A stretch of DNA of 64,000 bases from Bacillus sp. NP157 (GTDB lineage Bacteria > Pseudomonadota > Gammaproteobacteria > Xanthomonadales > Rhodanobacteraceae), in contig CP076546.1 of assembly GCA_018889975.1 (NCBI GenBank), forward strand, positions 248,001-312,000, given 5' to 3'. The translations under genes were made by a program, and so were the position numbers. Each line of letters begins with the position of its first letter. Positions within the stretch are counted from its first letter, which is position 1. The notes beneath the pieces were generated by a model that was given only the letters and a program-made list of their open reading frames with translations, had not been told where the DNA came from and did not search any database. Below are positions 17,275 to 24,878 of this stretch, in pieces.

Positions 17275-18452
17275 CACTGCAACGCTTCCGTCGGCACCAG
17301 CCGGAACGTACCGCCAGGATTCCATGCCACGAAGGCGCGGTGATCGAGCAACACGAGCCTGGGCCAGCCCGATGGACCGTCAGTGTGGGCAATGCTGCGC
17401 GGATCCGAGAACGTCAGGCCACCGTCGGTGGACTGGCGAAGCATCAGCTCCAGGCCCTTGTCGGTCATCTGGTGCCAGGCGATCCAGACCTGCTTGCCGT
17501 CGACCGCGAGGTCGGCATGCGAGGCGCCATTACCGGCCACGGTGAACGCATGCTGGGGCGGCTTGCCCGGCGCCAGCTGGCCGTACGTGATCGTCGGCTT
17601 GCCATCGCCGGCGCTGAACCACACCGCATGGCGGACGCCCGTGCCATCGATGGCAAGCGACGGGCCGTGGTGCGGGCAGCCTTCGATGTGCCACTGCGTG
17701 AACGTGGCGCGCTGCACGTCGGGCGTGCCGCCGACGGGCAGGGTGGCGTAGGCGTGGTCGCGGATATTGTCGCCGTAGATCGCGCGGAAGAAGGCGTCGA
17801 TGCTGCCGTCCGGCGCACGGGACAACGCAATGCGGCAGCACTCGCAGCTCTGGTCGGTGATCTTGCGCTCCGCGGCGAAGGTCGCGCCACGATCGGTCGA
17901 CCAGCTGTAGTACGTGGCGGCGCCGAGGTAGGCCTTGTGGGCCTTGGTCGCGGCCTCGAGGTCGCGTTTGTCGATCCACGCAACGAGGATATTGCCCTTG
18001 CCGTCGACCGCCATCGAATCGAAGCGATGGGTGATCTCGGCGCGATCGGCATGCACGGTCTTCGGTGCGTCGAAGTGCGCGCCGTGGTCGAGCGAGCGCG
18101 AGAAGCGCACGAAGCCGGTCCACGGCGCCTTCCGCGGCTGCGACCAAGATACGTACAGCTCGCCCTTCGGGCCCAGCGCGATCTTCGGCCGGTTTTCGCC
18201 TTCCGCGTAGATCGGCTCGCCGGTGGGATTGACGATGGTGGAGAGCGCGAACTCGCGGCCCATGTCGTCGGAACGACGCACGCGCACATGCTCACCGATC
18301 GTGTCGACCACCCAGAGATGACCGCTGGCATCGATGGCGGCGTCGAAGCCGAGCGGTGCTTCGTGGCCCATCGCCATGCCGTGCATGTCGTCGGCGAGGG
18401 CGACGGCCGGCGCCAGGCAGGCCAGCCAGGCGAGTGCGTGCAGGCGCTTCAT
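17274..18452 (-). CDS. Exported sialidase-like beta-propeller protein with Met/His and Cys motifs
   Basis: The 392-aa protein starts at an ATG that shares one base with the regA stop (TGATG). A signal peptide (residues 1-20) is followed by a Met/His cluster, DDMHGMAMGHE, at residues 21-31. Repeated Asp-box-like blades follow (for example SWSTDRGATF and RQSTDGGLTF), as in sialidase/BNR propellers. Cys203, Cys205 and Cys206 form a CECC cluster. True sialidase catalytic residues cannot be confirmed. The Met/His and Cys clusters suggest metal binding, perhaps copper, but that is inference. The frame upstream of the chosen start is antisense-like and was excluded. Confidence 0.75.
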   Translation of the reverse strand: MKRLHALAWLACLAPAVALADDMHGMAMGHEAPLGFDAAIDASGHLWVVDTIGEHVRVRRSDDMGREFALSTIVNPTGEPIYAEGENRPKIALGPKGELYVSWSQPRKAPWTGFVRFSRSLDHGAHFDAPKTVHADRAEITHRFDSMAVDGKGNILVAWIDKRDLEAATKAHKAYLGAATYYSWSTDRGATFAAERKITDQSCECCRIALSRAPDGSIDAFFRAIYGDNIRDHAYATLPVGGTPDVQRATFTQWHIEGCPHHGPSLAIDGTGVRHAVWFSAGDGKPTITYGQLAPGKPPQHAFTVAGNGASHADLAVDGKQVWIAWHQMTDKGLELMLRQSTDGGLTFSDPRSIAHTDGPSGWPRLVLLDHRAFVAWNPGGTFRLVPTEALQ

Positions 18453-19033
18453 CAGGTTTCGTCCGGGCGTTCGCGTACGGGATGCTTGCTGAGCTTGCGC
18501 TGCAGCGTGCGGCGATGCATGCCGAGCCGGCGCGCGGTCTCGGAGATATTGCCTTCGCATTCGGTGAGCACGCGCTGGATGTGTTCCCACTCGAGGCGGC
18601 GCAACGGCAGCGGCGCGTCCGGTGCGTCGAGGAAATCGTCGGCATCGGCGGGGCCGGCGTCGCCATCCAGCAACGCGCGGACCACGGCGTCGGCGTCGAC
18701 CGGCTTGGCGAGGTAGTCGTGCGCACCGCGCTTGATCGCCTCGACCGCCGTGGCGATCGACGCATAGCCGGTCAGCAGCAACACCCGCATGTCGGGCACC
18801 AGCGACTGCAGCTCGGGGATCAGGCGCAGGCCGTTCTCGTCGCCGAGCTTCAGGTCGAGCACGCAATAACGCGGCTGATGGCGGCGGGTGAGGGCGCGCG
18901 CATCGTCGGCGTTGTCGGCAGTGATCACTTCGAACCCGCGCGAACCCAGCGCGCGGCCGAGCACGCGTGCGAACGTCGCGTCGTCATCGACGATCAGCAG
19001 GGGGCGGCCGGTGGGCGGGGCAAGATCGTTCAT
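18452..19033 (-). CDS. regA: Response regulator, RegA/PrrA/ActR family
   Basis: The 193-aa protein has a receiver domain with acidic residues in IVDDD (14-18), phosphoacceptor Asp60 (YCVLDLKLGDENG) and a conserved Lys in AKPVD. A short linker leads to a Fis-type helix-turn-helix (NISETARRLGMHRRTLQRKL). This one-receiver plus Fis layout without an AAA+ domain is that of RegA/PrrA, which control respiratory and redox genes. Its start overlaps the regB stop by 4 bp (ATGA), so it is translationally coupled to its kinase. Confidence 0.9.
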   Translation of the reverse strand: MNDLAPPTGRPLLIVDDDATFARVLGRALGSRGFEVITADNADDARALTRRHQPRYCVLDLKLGDENGLRLIPELQSLVPDMRVLLLTGYASIATAVEAIKRGAHDYLAKPVDADAVVRALLDGDAGPADADDFLDAPDAPLPLRRLEWEHIQRVLTECEGNISETARRLGMHRRTLQRKLSKHPVRERPDET

Positions 19034-20310
19034 GTGTGGTCTCCGATGACCGAGAGGGGCAGGCGCAGGCGCATCTGTGCGCCGTGGCCGGTATTGCTGG
19101 CAGCGAGTTCACCGTCGAGGCGTTCGGCCGTGGCTTCGGCCAGGGCCAGGCCGATGCCCAGGCCCGTCGCCTTCTGCGACAGGCCGAGGGTACCGAGTTC
19201 GTCGGCTTCGTCGAAGCCGGGGCCTTCGTCGGTCACCGTGAGCACGAGCCAGGGGCCTTCGACGCGAATGTCGAAGCCCACGTAGGCGCTGCCGTTCAAC
19301 GAAGACGCTTCGACGGCGTTGTTCAACAGGTTGATCAGGGCATGGCGCAGGCCGGCGGGGGAGCGCAGGGCGAGACGCTCGGCGCCGGGTTCCACGCTCA
19401 ATGCGACGTCGGCCTCGGGACGCAGCAGCTGGAAACGCTCCATGCAGACATGGATGAACTGGGCGACGGTGAGTCGCTCCGGCTCCTGGGAAAGCTGGGC
19501 CTGGCCGAACGCGACCATCTCGCGCAGGATCGTGCGGCAACGCTCCACCTGGCCGTCGAGCAGGTCGAGGTCGTCACCCAGTGCGTTGTCGCCCGCGTGT
19601 TCGCGGCGAATCTCCGGCAGCAGCGTACGCATGGTCGACAGCGGGGTGTTGAGTTCGTGCGCGGCACCGGCGGCCTGTGTCGCGATGGCCAGGATGCCTT
19701 CGTCGCGCAAGGCACGCTCGCGCACGCGCTGCACTTCGCCCTGTTGGGTGCGGATGGCCTTGGCCAGGTTGCTGATGAACACGCCGAGCAGGATCGCCAT
19801 GATGACGAAGTTCACGCCCATGCCGGCGACGTACAGGTCGAAATCCAGGCTGGTGCTTCCCAGCGTCGGAAGCGGCAGGTGGTAAGGCACCAGCAGTACG
19901 TAGGCCACGCCGGTGAGGATGGCGACGAGGGACACGCCGACGATCGACAGCGCGGCCGCGGACAGCGCGATGGGCACCAGCAGCAGGGTGACGAAGGGAT
20001 TGGAGGCGCCACCGGTGAAGTAGAGCAGGTAGCCGAGCACCAGCGTATCGGCCGCGATATGGACGACGGCCTCGCCTTCGCTGATCTTCCAGGGCATGCC
20101 CAGGCGGAACGATGCCGCCGCGGCGAACACCGCCAGCGTGCCGACACCGACCATCAGCGGCAGCAGCGGCACGTCGAGCTTCAGCAGCGTGACGCAGGAC
20201 AGGATGGCGATGCTCTGCCCGGCGATGGCGCACAGGCGCAGCCAGGCCAGGGTGCGTGCCAGGACGAACGGACCGGAGCGTGATGAAGGGGTGTGGAGGT
20301 GGTCGCTCAT
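19030..20310 (-). CDS. regB: Redox-sensing histidine kinase, RegB/PrrB family
   Basis: The 426-aa kinase has six predicted transmembrane segments in the first 185 residues. The motif GGASNPF at 100-106 corresponds to the quinone-sensing loop of RegB. The H-box is AAGAAHELNTPLSTM with His218, and Cys258 in VERCR sits where RegB has its redox-active cysteine. The catalytic domain has LLNNAVEAS, DEGPGF and GLGIGLALAE, so it looks functional. It heads an operon with regA, the propeller gene and the thioredoxin-like gene, all overlapping. Confidence 0.92.
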   Translation of the reverse strand: MSDHLHTPSSRSGPFVLARTLAWLRLCAIAGQSIAILSCVTLLKLDVPLLPLMVGVGTLAVFAAAASFRLGMPWKISEGEAVVHIAADTLVLGYLLYFTGGASNPFVTLLLVPIALSAAALSIVGVSLVAILTGVAYVLLVPYHLPLPTLGSTSLDFDLYVAGMGVNFVIMAILLGVFISNLAKAIRTQQGEVQRVRERALRDEGILAIATQAAGAAHELNTPLSTMRTLLPEIRREHAGDNALGDDLDLLDGQVERCRTILREMVAFGQAQLSQEPERLTVAQFIHVCMERFQLLRPEADVALSVEPGAERLALRSPAGLRHALINLLNNAVEASSLNGSAYVGFDIRVEGPWLVLTVTDEGPGFDEADELGTLGLSQKATGLGIGLALAEATAERLDGELAASNTGHGAQMRLRLPLSVIGDHT

Positions 20311-20324
20311 GGTCTCTTCAAGGC

Positions 20325-20353
20325 AAAGGGCCGCCCTTGCGGGGCGGCCCTTG
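20325..20353 (-). terminator. Hairpin between the POT symporter and regB
   Basis: The arms AAGGGCCGCCC and GGGCGGCCCTT form a strong stem around a short loop. It lies 7 bp after the symporter stop codon on the minus strand and 15 bp before the regB start. The T-run after the stem is weak (TTTGCCTT). Confidence 0.6.
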
Positions 20354-20359
20354 CCGGGG

Positions 20360-21895
20360 TTAGTAGTCTTCGTTGTGCACGGGCGGCACCGGCTGCACGT
20401 CGGCCAACGCGTGGTCGAGCGAAAGCTTGCGCATCAGCGGGAGCATGACGACCGCGATGACCGTGCAACCCACGCCGACGAACCCCAGCTTGTTGAACAG
20501 ACTGGTGTAGACCGGGAGCGACTGCAGCGGATCGGTGATGTTGTCGGGGATGGCGGCGTAGTTGGCGACGACGCTGCCCATGTACTGGGCCACGCCAACG
20601 GCTACGTAGTAGGCGCCCATCATGAAGCCACCCATGCGCGCCGGCACGTAGCGGGCGATCATCGCGAGGCCCAGGCCGCTGACCAGGATTTCGCCCAGCG
20701 AGTAGGCGCCGTAGCCCCAGACCATGTACCAGGAGGAGATCTTGCCGTCGACGGCGGTGTGCGCGCCCAGGCCATACATGAAGAAGCCAGCGGCGACGGC
20801 GACGAAGCCGAGGGCGAACTTCGCGGCAACCGAGAAATCCTTGCCGTGCCTGCCGAGCGCGTTGTACAGCCAGACCAGGATCGGCGAGAGGATCACGATC
20901 CAGATCGCATTGAGCGACTGGAACTGCTCGGGGATCCAGTTGAAGATGTGCAGGCCGAACAGGTCGAAGGAGAGGTCGACGTTGCGCTGCGCGAACAGGT
21001 TCAGCGAGGTCGACATCTGCTGGTAGAAGATGAAGAAGGCGATCGTCTGCACCGTCAGCACCAGCGCGGCGACGAGACCGGCGCGCTCGCCGGGTTCCAC
21101 GGAATAGATGAGGTAGGCGAAGATGCCGAGGACGACGACGCCCGCCAGATACACGCAGTATTCCGCAACCGTCTGGTTCTGGAGGATGACCGCAGACACG
21201 CCGATGATGGCGAGGCCACCGACCAGCACGCCCAGGATGTGCTTCATCGACGGGCGCGTTTCATCCGGAGCCGAGCCGATGTGCGCCAGGGTGTGACGCA
21301 TGAAGAAGTAGTTGACGAGGCCGAGGACAAGGCCGATGGAGCAGACGCCGAACGCGGTATGCCAACCGAGGGCATCGCCGTAATGCTGGCCCACGTAGTC
21401 GCGGATCCACGGCGTGAGCAGCATCGAGATCGTCGAGCCGACGTTCACCGCCATGTAGTAGATGGTGAAGGCGCTATCGATCTTCACTTCGTCACCCTCG
21501 TAGATCTTGCGCACGAGGTTGCCGGCGTTCGGCTTGAACAGGCCGTTGCCGAGGACGATGACGCCCAGGGCGACGTAAAGGAAGACTGCGTTGTTCGTGG
21601 GGACCCAGAGCATCGCGTAACCGATCATCAGCACGACGGCGCCGGTGAGCATGGTGCGGCGGGTGCCCAGGAACTTATCGCCGATCCAGCCGCCGATGGC
21701 GGGGGTGGCGTAGATGAGGGCTGCGGCAGCGCCCCAGACGAGGTTCGAATCGGCTTCGGCGAAGCCGAGCTTCTTCACCATGTAGGTGACCATCAGCACC
21801 TGCATGCCGTAGAAGCCGAAGCGCTCCCACATTTCGATGAGGAAGACGGTGCTGAATGACTTGGTCTGTGAAACGGGCGGGTTCTGGATTGCCAT
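20360..21895 (-). CDS. Proton-dependent oligopeptide symporter (POT/PTR2 family)
   Basis: The 511-aa membrane protein has about 14 hydrophobic segments. The POT motif ExxERFxxYG is present near the N-terminus (EMWERFGFYGMQVL), followed by a typical first-half pattern (GGWIGDKFLGTRRTM). These transporters import di- and tripeptides with protons. A 22-bp hairpin lies 28 bp upstream of the start codon (21923-21944). The nearby TonB receptors and S9 peptidase would fit peptide use, but they are not in the same operon. Confidence 0.92.
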   Translation of the reverse strand: MAIQNPPVSQTKSFSTVFLIEMWERFGFYGMQVLMVTYMVKKLGFAEADSNLVWGAAAALIYATPAIGGWIGDKFLGTRRTMLTGAVVLMIGYAMLWVPTNNAVFLYVALGVIVLGNGLFKPNAGNLVRKIYEGDEVKIDSAFTIYYMAVNVGSTISMLLTPWIRDYVGQHYGDALGWHTAFGVCSIGLVLGLVNYFFMRHTLAHIGSAPDETRPSMKHILGVLVGGLAIIGVSAVILQNQTVAEYCVYLAGVVVLGIFAYLIYSVEPGERAGLVAALVLTVQTIAFFIFYQQMSTSLNLFAQRNVDLSFDLFGLHIFNWIPEQFQSLNAIWIVILSPILVWLYNALGRHGKDFSVAAKFALGFVAVAAGFFMYGLGAHTAVDGKISSWYMVWGYGAYSLGEILVSGLGLAMIARYVPARMGGFMMGAYYVAVGVAQYMGSVVANYAAIPDNITDPLQSLPVYTSLFNKLGFVGVGCTVIAVVMLPLMRKLSLDHALADVQPVPPVHNEDY

Positions 21896-21922
21896 TTAGA
21901 TTCCGGAAACATTGGAAACAGC

Positions 21923-21944
21923 GAACGGCCCAAGAGGGCCGTTC
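21923..21944 (-). promoter_or_regulatory. Leader hairpin before the POT symporter
   Basis: GAACGGCCC and GGGCCGTTC form a perfect 9-bp stem with a 4-base loop. It lies 28 bp upstream of the symporter ATG, probably within the mRNA leader. It could be a regulatory hairpin. A terminator role seems unlikely, since no minus-strand gene lies upstream. Confidence 0.4.
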
Positions 21945-22121
21945 CCGTTGCCATGACCCTGAACGGGGCCACAACCGGTCAAGCGTAATACAAATGGTCC
22001 GCCGGGTTGTGCTGCAGCGCCAGAGGGGCGCGGCGATACGCCACAAGGGAAGGCCGTAAGCTTGTGCGAAGACCGGCTGTGGCATCATAGAGGGCTGGAA
22101 CCCAAGCCCTGACCGTCCATC

Positions 22122-22187
22122 ATGTCGCAGCCCACCTACAACCCGACCCGCCCGGCGCCCTCGCTCGCCGCCCACCTCGGGGGCTGA
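22122..22187 (+). CDS. Possible 21-residue leader peptide before dgkA
   Basis: An ATG opens a 21-codon frame starting MSQPTYNPTRPAP and ending LGG, with its TGA 3 bp before the dgkA ATG. The spacing would allow translational coupling. There is no clear ribosome site and no homology known to me, so it may be chance. Confidence 0.3.
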   Translation: MSQPTYNPTRPAPSLAAHLGG

Positions 22188-22190
22188 TCG

Positions 22191-22562
22191 ATGGCATCCA
22201 ACGTCAACCGCGGCCCGCGGCAGATTTTCGCGGCCTTCCAGTGGTCCATGAAGGGCCTGAAAGCCTGTTTCCAGTACGAAGCCTCGTTCCGCCTCGAGGT
22301 CCTCGTCGCCGTGATCGTCATCCCGCTGGGCCTGTGGCTGGGTAATGGCCCGGTCGAGAAGATTATTCTCATCACCTTCCCGATCCTGGTCCTCTCCGCC
22401 GAGCTGCTGAACTCGGCCGTCGAGGCGGTGGTCGACAAGGTCAGCCCGGAGTTCCACGAGCTGGCCGGAAGGGCCAAGGACATGGGTTCCGCGGCGGTAT
22501 TCCTGCTGTTGGTCATGGTCGGCGTGAGCTGGGCGATGATCCTGCTGCCGCGGTATTTCTGA
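22191..22562 (+). CDS. dgkA: Diacylglycerol kinase
   Basis: This small inner-membrane enzyme of 123 aa recycles diacylglycerol to phosphatidic acid. Three hydrophobic helices follow an amphipathic N-terminus (GLKACFQYEASFRLE). The active-site signature AELLNSAVEAVVD lies at about residues 70-82. The length matches E. coli DgkA (about 122 aa). It runs in the same direction as the lemA operon but is separated from it by about 90 bp. Confidence 0.96.
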   Translation: MASNVNRGPRQIFAAFQWSMKGLKACFQYEASFRLEVLVAVIVIPLGLWLGNGPVEKIILITFPILVLSAELLNSAVEAVVDKVSPEFHELAGRAKDMGSAAVFLLLVMVGVSWAMILLPRYF

Positions 22563-22650
22563 CTCGACCATATGGCTTAGGGGCTGGGCCATCCGCCCGG
22601 GCCGGCTTTGGGTTAACGTGTGCCTCGCACACCCCAAGGACCCTGCCACC

Positions 22651-23274
22651 ATGAAGACTTTCCTCCGCGCCTTTGCCCTCGTCGTGATCGCCGGGTTCCT
22701 CTCCGGTTGCGGCTATAACGCCATGCAGCGTGAGGACGAGGCCGTCAAGGCGGCCTGGTCCCAGGTGCTCAACCAATACCAGCGCCGTGCCGACCTGGTG
22801 CCCAACCTGGTCAACACCGTGAAGGGCTACGCCCAGCACGAAGAGCGCGTGCTCACCGAAGTCACCAATGCCCGCGCCAAGGTCGGCCAGGTGCAGCTGA
22901 GCCCCGACCAGGCCAACGATCCCGAGGCGATGGCGAAGTTCCAGGCCGCGCAGGGCCAGCTTTCCGGCGCGCTTTCGCGCCTGCTCGTGGTCAGCGAGAA
23001 CTACCCGCAGCTGAAGGCCGACGGTTCGTTCCGCGACCTGCAGGCCCAGCTGGAAAGCACCGAGAACCGCATCTCCGTCGCGCGCCGTGACTACGTCGCC
23101 GCCGTGCAGTCGTACAACACGCTGATCCGCTCGTTCCCGAACAACCTCACGGCGAAGGTCATGGGTTACAAGGTCAAGCCGAACTTCAGCGTCGAGAACG
23201 AGAAAGCCATCTCGACCGCGCCGACGGTCGACTTCAATAGCACCCCGGCACCGGCGGCTTCGGCGGCCCACTGA
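22651..23274 (+). CDS. lemA: LemA family lipoprotein
   Basis: The ATG at 22651 gives a lipoprotein signal with lipobox LSGC (Cys23). The rest of the 207-aa protein is the LemA helical domain, including QYQRRADLVPNLVNTV and the end motif VGYKVKPNF-like sequence. LemA proteins form a cytoplasm- or periplasm-facing helical bundle of unknown function. The stop overlaps the next ATG (TGATG), so it is coupled to two TPM-domain genes, the common LemA-TPM grouping. Confidence 0.92.
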   Translation: MKTFLRAFALVVIAGFLSGCGYNAMQREDEAVKAAWSQVLNQYQRRADLVPNLVNTVKGYAQHEERVLTEVTNARAKVGQVQLSPDQANDPEAMAKFQAAQGQLSGALSRLLVVSENYPQLKADGSFRDLQAQLESTENRISVARRDYVAAVQSYNTLIRSFPNNLTAKVMGYKVKPNFSVENEKAISTAPTVDFNSTPAPAASAAH

Positions 23275-24191
23275 TGCCTCGCCTGGTGGCACGCTGGCTG
23301 TCCACGCTGGCCGTGCTCGCGCTGGCCCCGCTGGCGTCGCCGATGGCGGCGCTGGCGGCCGACGCGGCCGTGCCGAAGCTCGCCCGGCACGCCACCGACC
23401 TGACCGGTACGCTCAGCGCCGACCAGCTGAACCAGCTCGACACGCAGCTGACCGCCCTCGAAAAGGCCAAGGGCGCGCAGGTCGTCGTGCTGATGGTGCC
23501 GACCACCGAGCCGGATGACCTGGAAACCTATTCGCTCAACGTCGGCCGCCAGAACAAGGTCGGCCGCGAGGGCACCAACGACGGCGTGCTGCTCCTGCTG
23601 GCCAAGGACGACCGGCGTGTCCGCATCGAGGTCGGTTACGGCCTGGAAGGCGCGATACCCGACGTCATCGCCTCGCGGATCATTCGCGAATACATGGCAC
23701 CCAAGCTGCGTACCAACGATTACTACGGCGGCATCACCGAAGCGCTCAACGCGATCACCCAACTGGTCAACGGCGAGCAGTTGCCGCCGCCGGTGCAGCC
23801 GGACGACAGCCATGAGCGCCGCCGCAGCGGGGGAGGGCATTTCCTCATCCCGTTGCTGTTCGGCGTGCTGTTCCTGCGCAGCGTGCTTGGCCGCGCACCG
23901 CTCGGCGTTCGTGCACCCATCGGCGGCATCGTCGCCGGCGGCCTCGGTTGGCTGCTGCTCAATTCGCTGTTCTTCGGTGCGCTTGGCCTGGTCGGCGGCG
24001 CGCTGCTGATGGCCATCCCGATGGGTGCCGGCCGCTCCATCGGCGGCGGTGGCTGGGGTGGTTGGGGCGGCTTCGGCGGTGGCGGAGGTTTTGGCGGCGG
24101 CGGCTTTGGTGGTGGTGGAGGCGGCGGTGGCGGTGGTTTCAGCGGCGGCGGCGGCAGCTTCGGCGGCGGCGGTTCGTCGGGGAGCTGGTGA
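23274..24191 (+). CDS. TPM domain membrane protein, YgcG type
   Basis: The 305-aa protein has a signal peptide (about residues 1-27), a TPM domain (about 35-160, with VEVGYGLEGAIPD-like motif), hydrophobic segments (about 185-250), and a C-terminal tail of about 50 residues that is almost pure Gly with scattered Phe and Ser. This is the YgcG plan. It overlaps lemA and the next gene by one base each (TGATG). TPM domains have been reported as phosphatases or as photosystem II repair factors; the bacterial role is not settled. Confidence 0.9.
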   Translation: MPRLVARWLSTLAVLALAPLASPMAALAADAAVPKLARHATDLTGTLSADQLNQLDTQLTALEKAKGAQVVVLMVPTTEPDDLETYSLNVGRQNKVGREGTNDGVLLLLAKDDRRVRIEVGYGLEGAIPDVIASRIIREYMAPKLRTNDYYGGITEALNAITQLVNGEQLPPPVQPDDSHERRRSGGGHFLIPLLFGVLFLRSVLGRAPLGVRAPIGGIVAGGLGWLLLNSLFFGALGLVGGALLMAIPMGAGRSIGGGGWGGWGGFGGGGGFGGGGFGGGGGGGGGGFSGGGGSFGGGGSSGSW

Positions 24192-24691
24192 TGGATATGC
24201 AACGGATCTTCACCAACCTCTTCGGCGCCTGGTTCCAGATCGGCAAGCAGTTTCCCCCCGATGCGCTCGAGGCCATCGCACAGCGCGTCGGCGTGGGCGA
24301 GAAGACCCATCGCGGTGAGCTACGCGTCGCCATCGAGTCGCGCCTGCCGGTCGGCGAAGTCATGGCCGGCCTCACCGCGCGCGAGCGGGCGACATCGCTG
24401 TTCGCCCACCTGCGGGTGTGGGACACCGAAGAAAACTGCGGTGTATTGCTGTACGTGTTGCTCGCCGAACACCGCATCGAAATCGTCGCGGATCGCGGCA
24501 TCGCGGCGAAGGTCAATGCGGCAGAGTGGGCGGCGATTACCGCGCACATGCGCGATGAATTTGCCAAGGGTCATTTCCGCGAGGCGGCGCTGACGGGCGT
24601 CGACGAAGCTGGCGCGTTGCTGGCCCGACATTTTCCTGCCGATGGTAAGCCGCGCGCGAACGAATTGCCGGACCAGCCGTTGCTGCTCTGA
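24191..24691 (+). CDS. Second TPM domain protein, soluble
   Basis: The ATG at 24191 overlaps the previous stop (TGATG) and gives 166 aa; the same frame runs further upstream but that part overlaps the Gly-rich coding region. There is no signal peptide or membrane segment. The core has RVWDTEENCGVLLYVLLAEH and VADRGIAAKV, typical of TPM domains. It completes a lemA-TPM-TPM operon. A soluble companion of the membrane-bound TPM protein is likely, with function unknown. Confidence 0.85.
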   Translation: MDMQRIFTNLFGAWFQIGKQFPPDALEAIAQRVGVGEKTHRGELRVAIESRLPVGEVMAGLTARERATSLFAHLRVWDTEENCGVLLYVLLAEHRIEIVADRGIAAKVNAAEWAAITAHMRDEFAKGHFREAALTGVDEAGALLARHFPADGKPRANELPDQPLLL

Positions 24692-24749
24692 CGTTCCGAC
24701 TTTTCGCACTGCGCCGCTAGGCTCGTGTCGTCTTCGCGGTGTTGGCTTT

Positions 24750-24770
24750 CGCGCGCAGGCGCGCTCCTAC
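24750..24770 (-). repeat. Single REP sequence
   Basis: A 21-bp REP core in reverse orientation lies 59 bp after the second TPM gene and before the terminator. No inverted partner lies nearby. Confidence 0.75.
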
Positions 24771-24830
24771 AGAAGCGTTGCATGCGGCCTGGGTTTTTTC
24801 CGCACGTCGCGCGTGGCGGGGGCGGCAAAG

Positions 24831-24858
24831 AAAAAGGCCGCCTTGCGGCGGCCTTTTT
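24831..24858. terminator. Bidirectional rho-independent terminator
   Basis: AAAAAGGCCGCC and GGCGGCCTTTTT pair around a 4-base loop, with A- and T-runs on both sides. It lies between the convergent TPM operon and the TonB-dependent receptor and can serve both. Confidence 0.85.
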
Positions 24859-24878
24859 CGACTCACGGGTACGACGAC

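Noticed and set aside
18453-18866. N-terminal extension of the propeller protein into regA
   Set aside because: The extension is out of frame with regA and Arg-rich. The ATG at 18452 starts a proper signal peptide and overlaps the regA stop.
21896-22121. Possible riboswitch upstream of the POT symporter or dgkA
   Set aside because: Only one simple hairpin is visible and no known riboswitch core was recognised.
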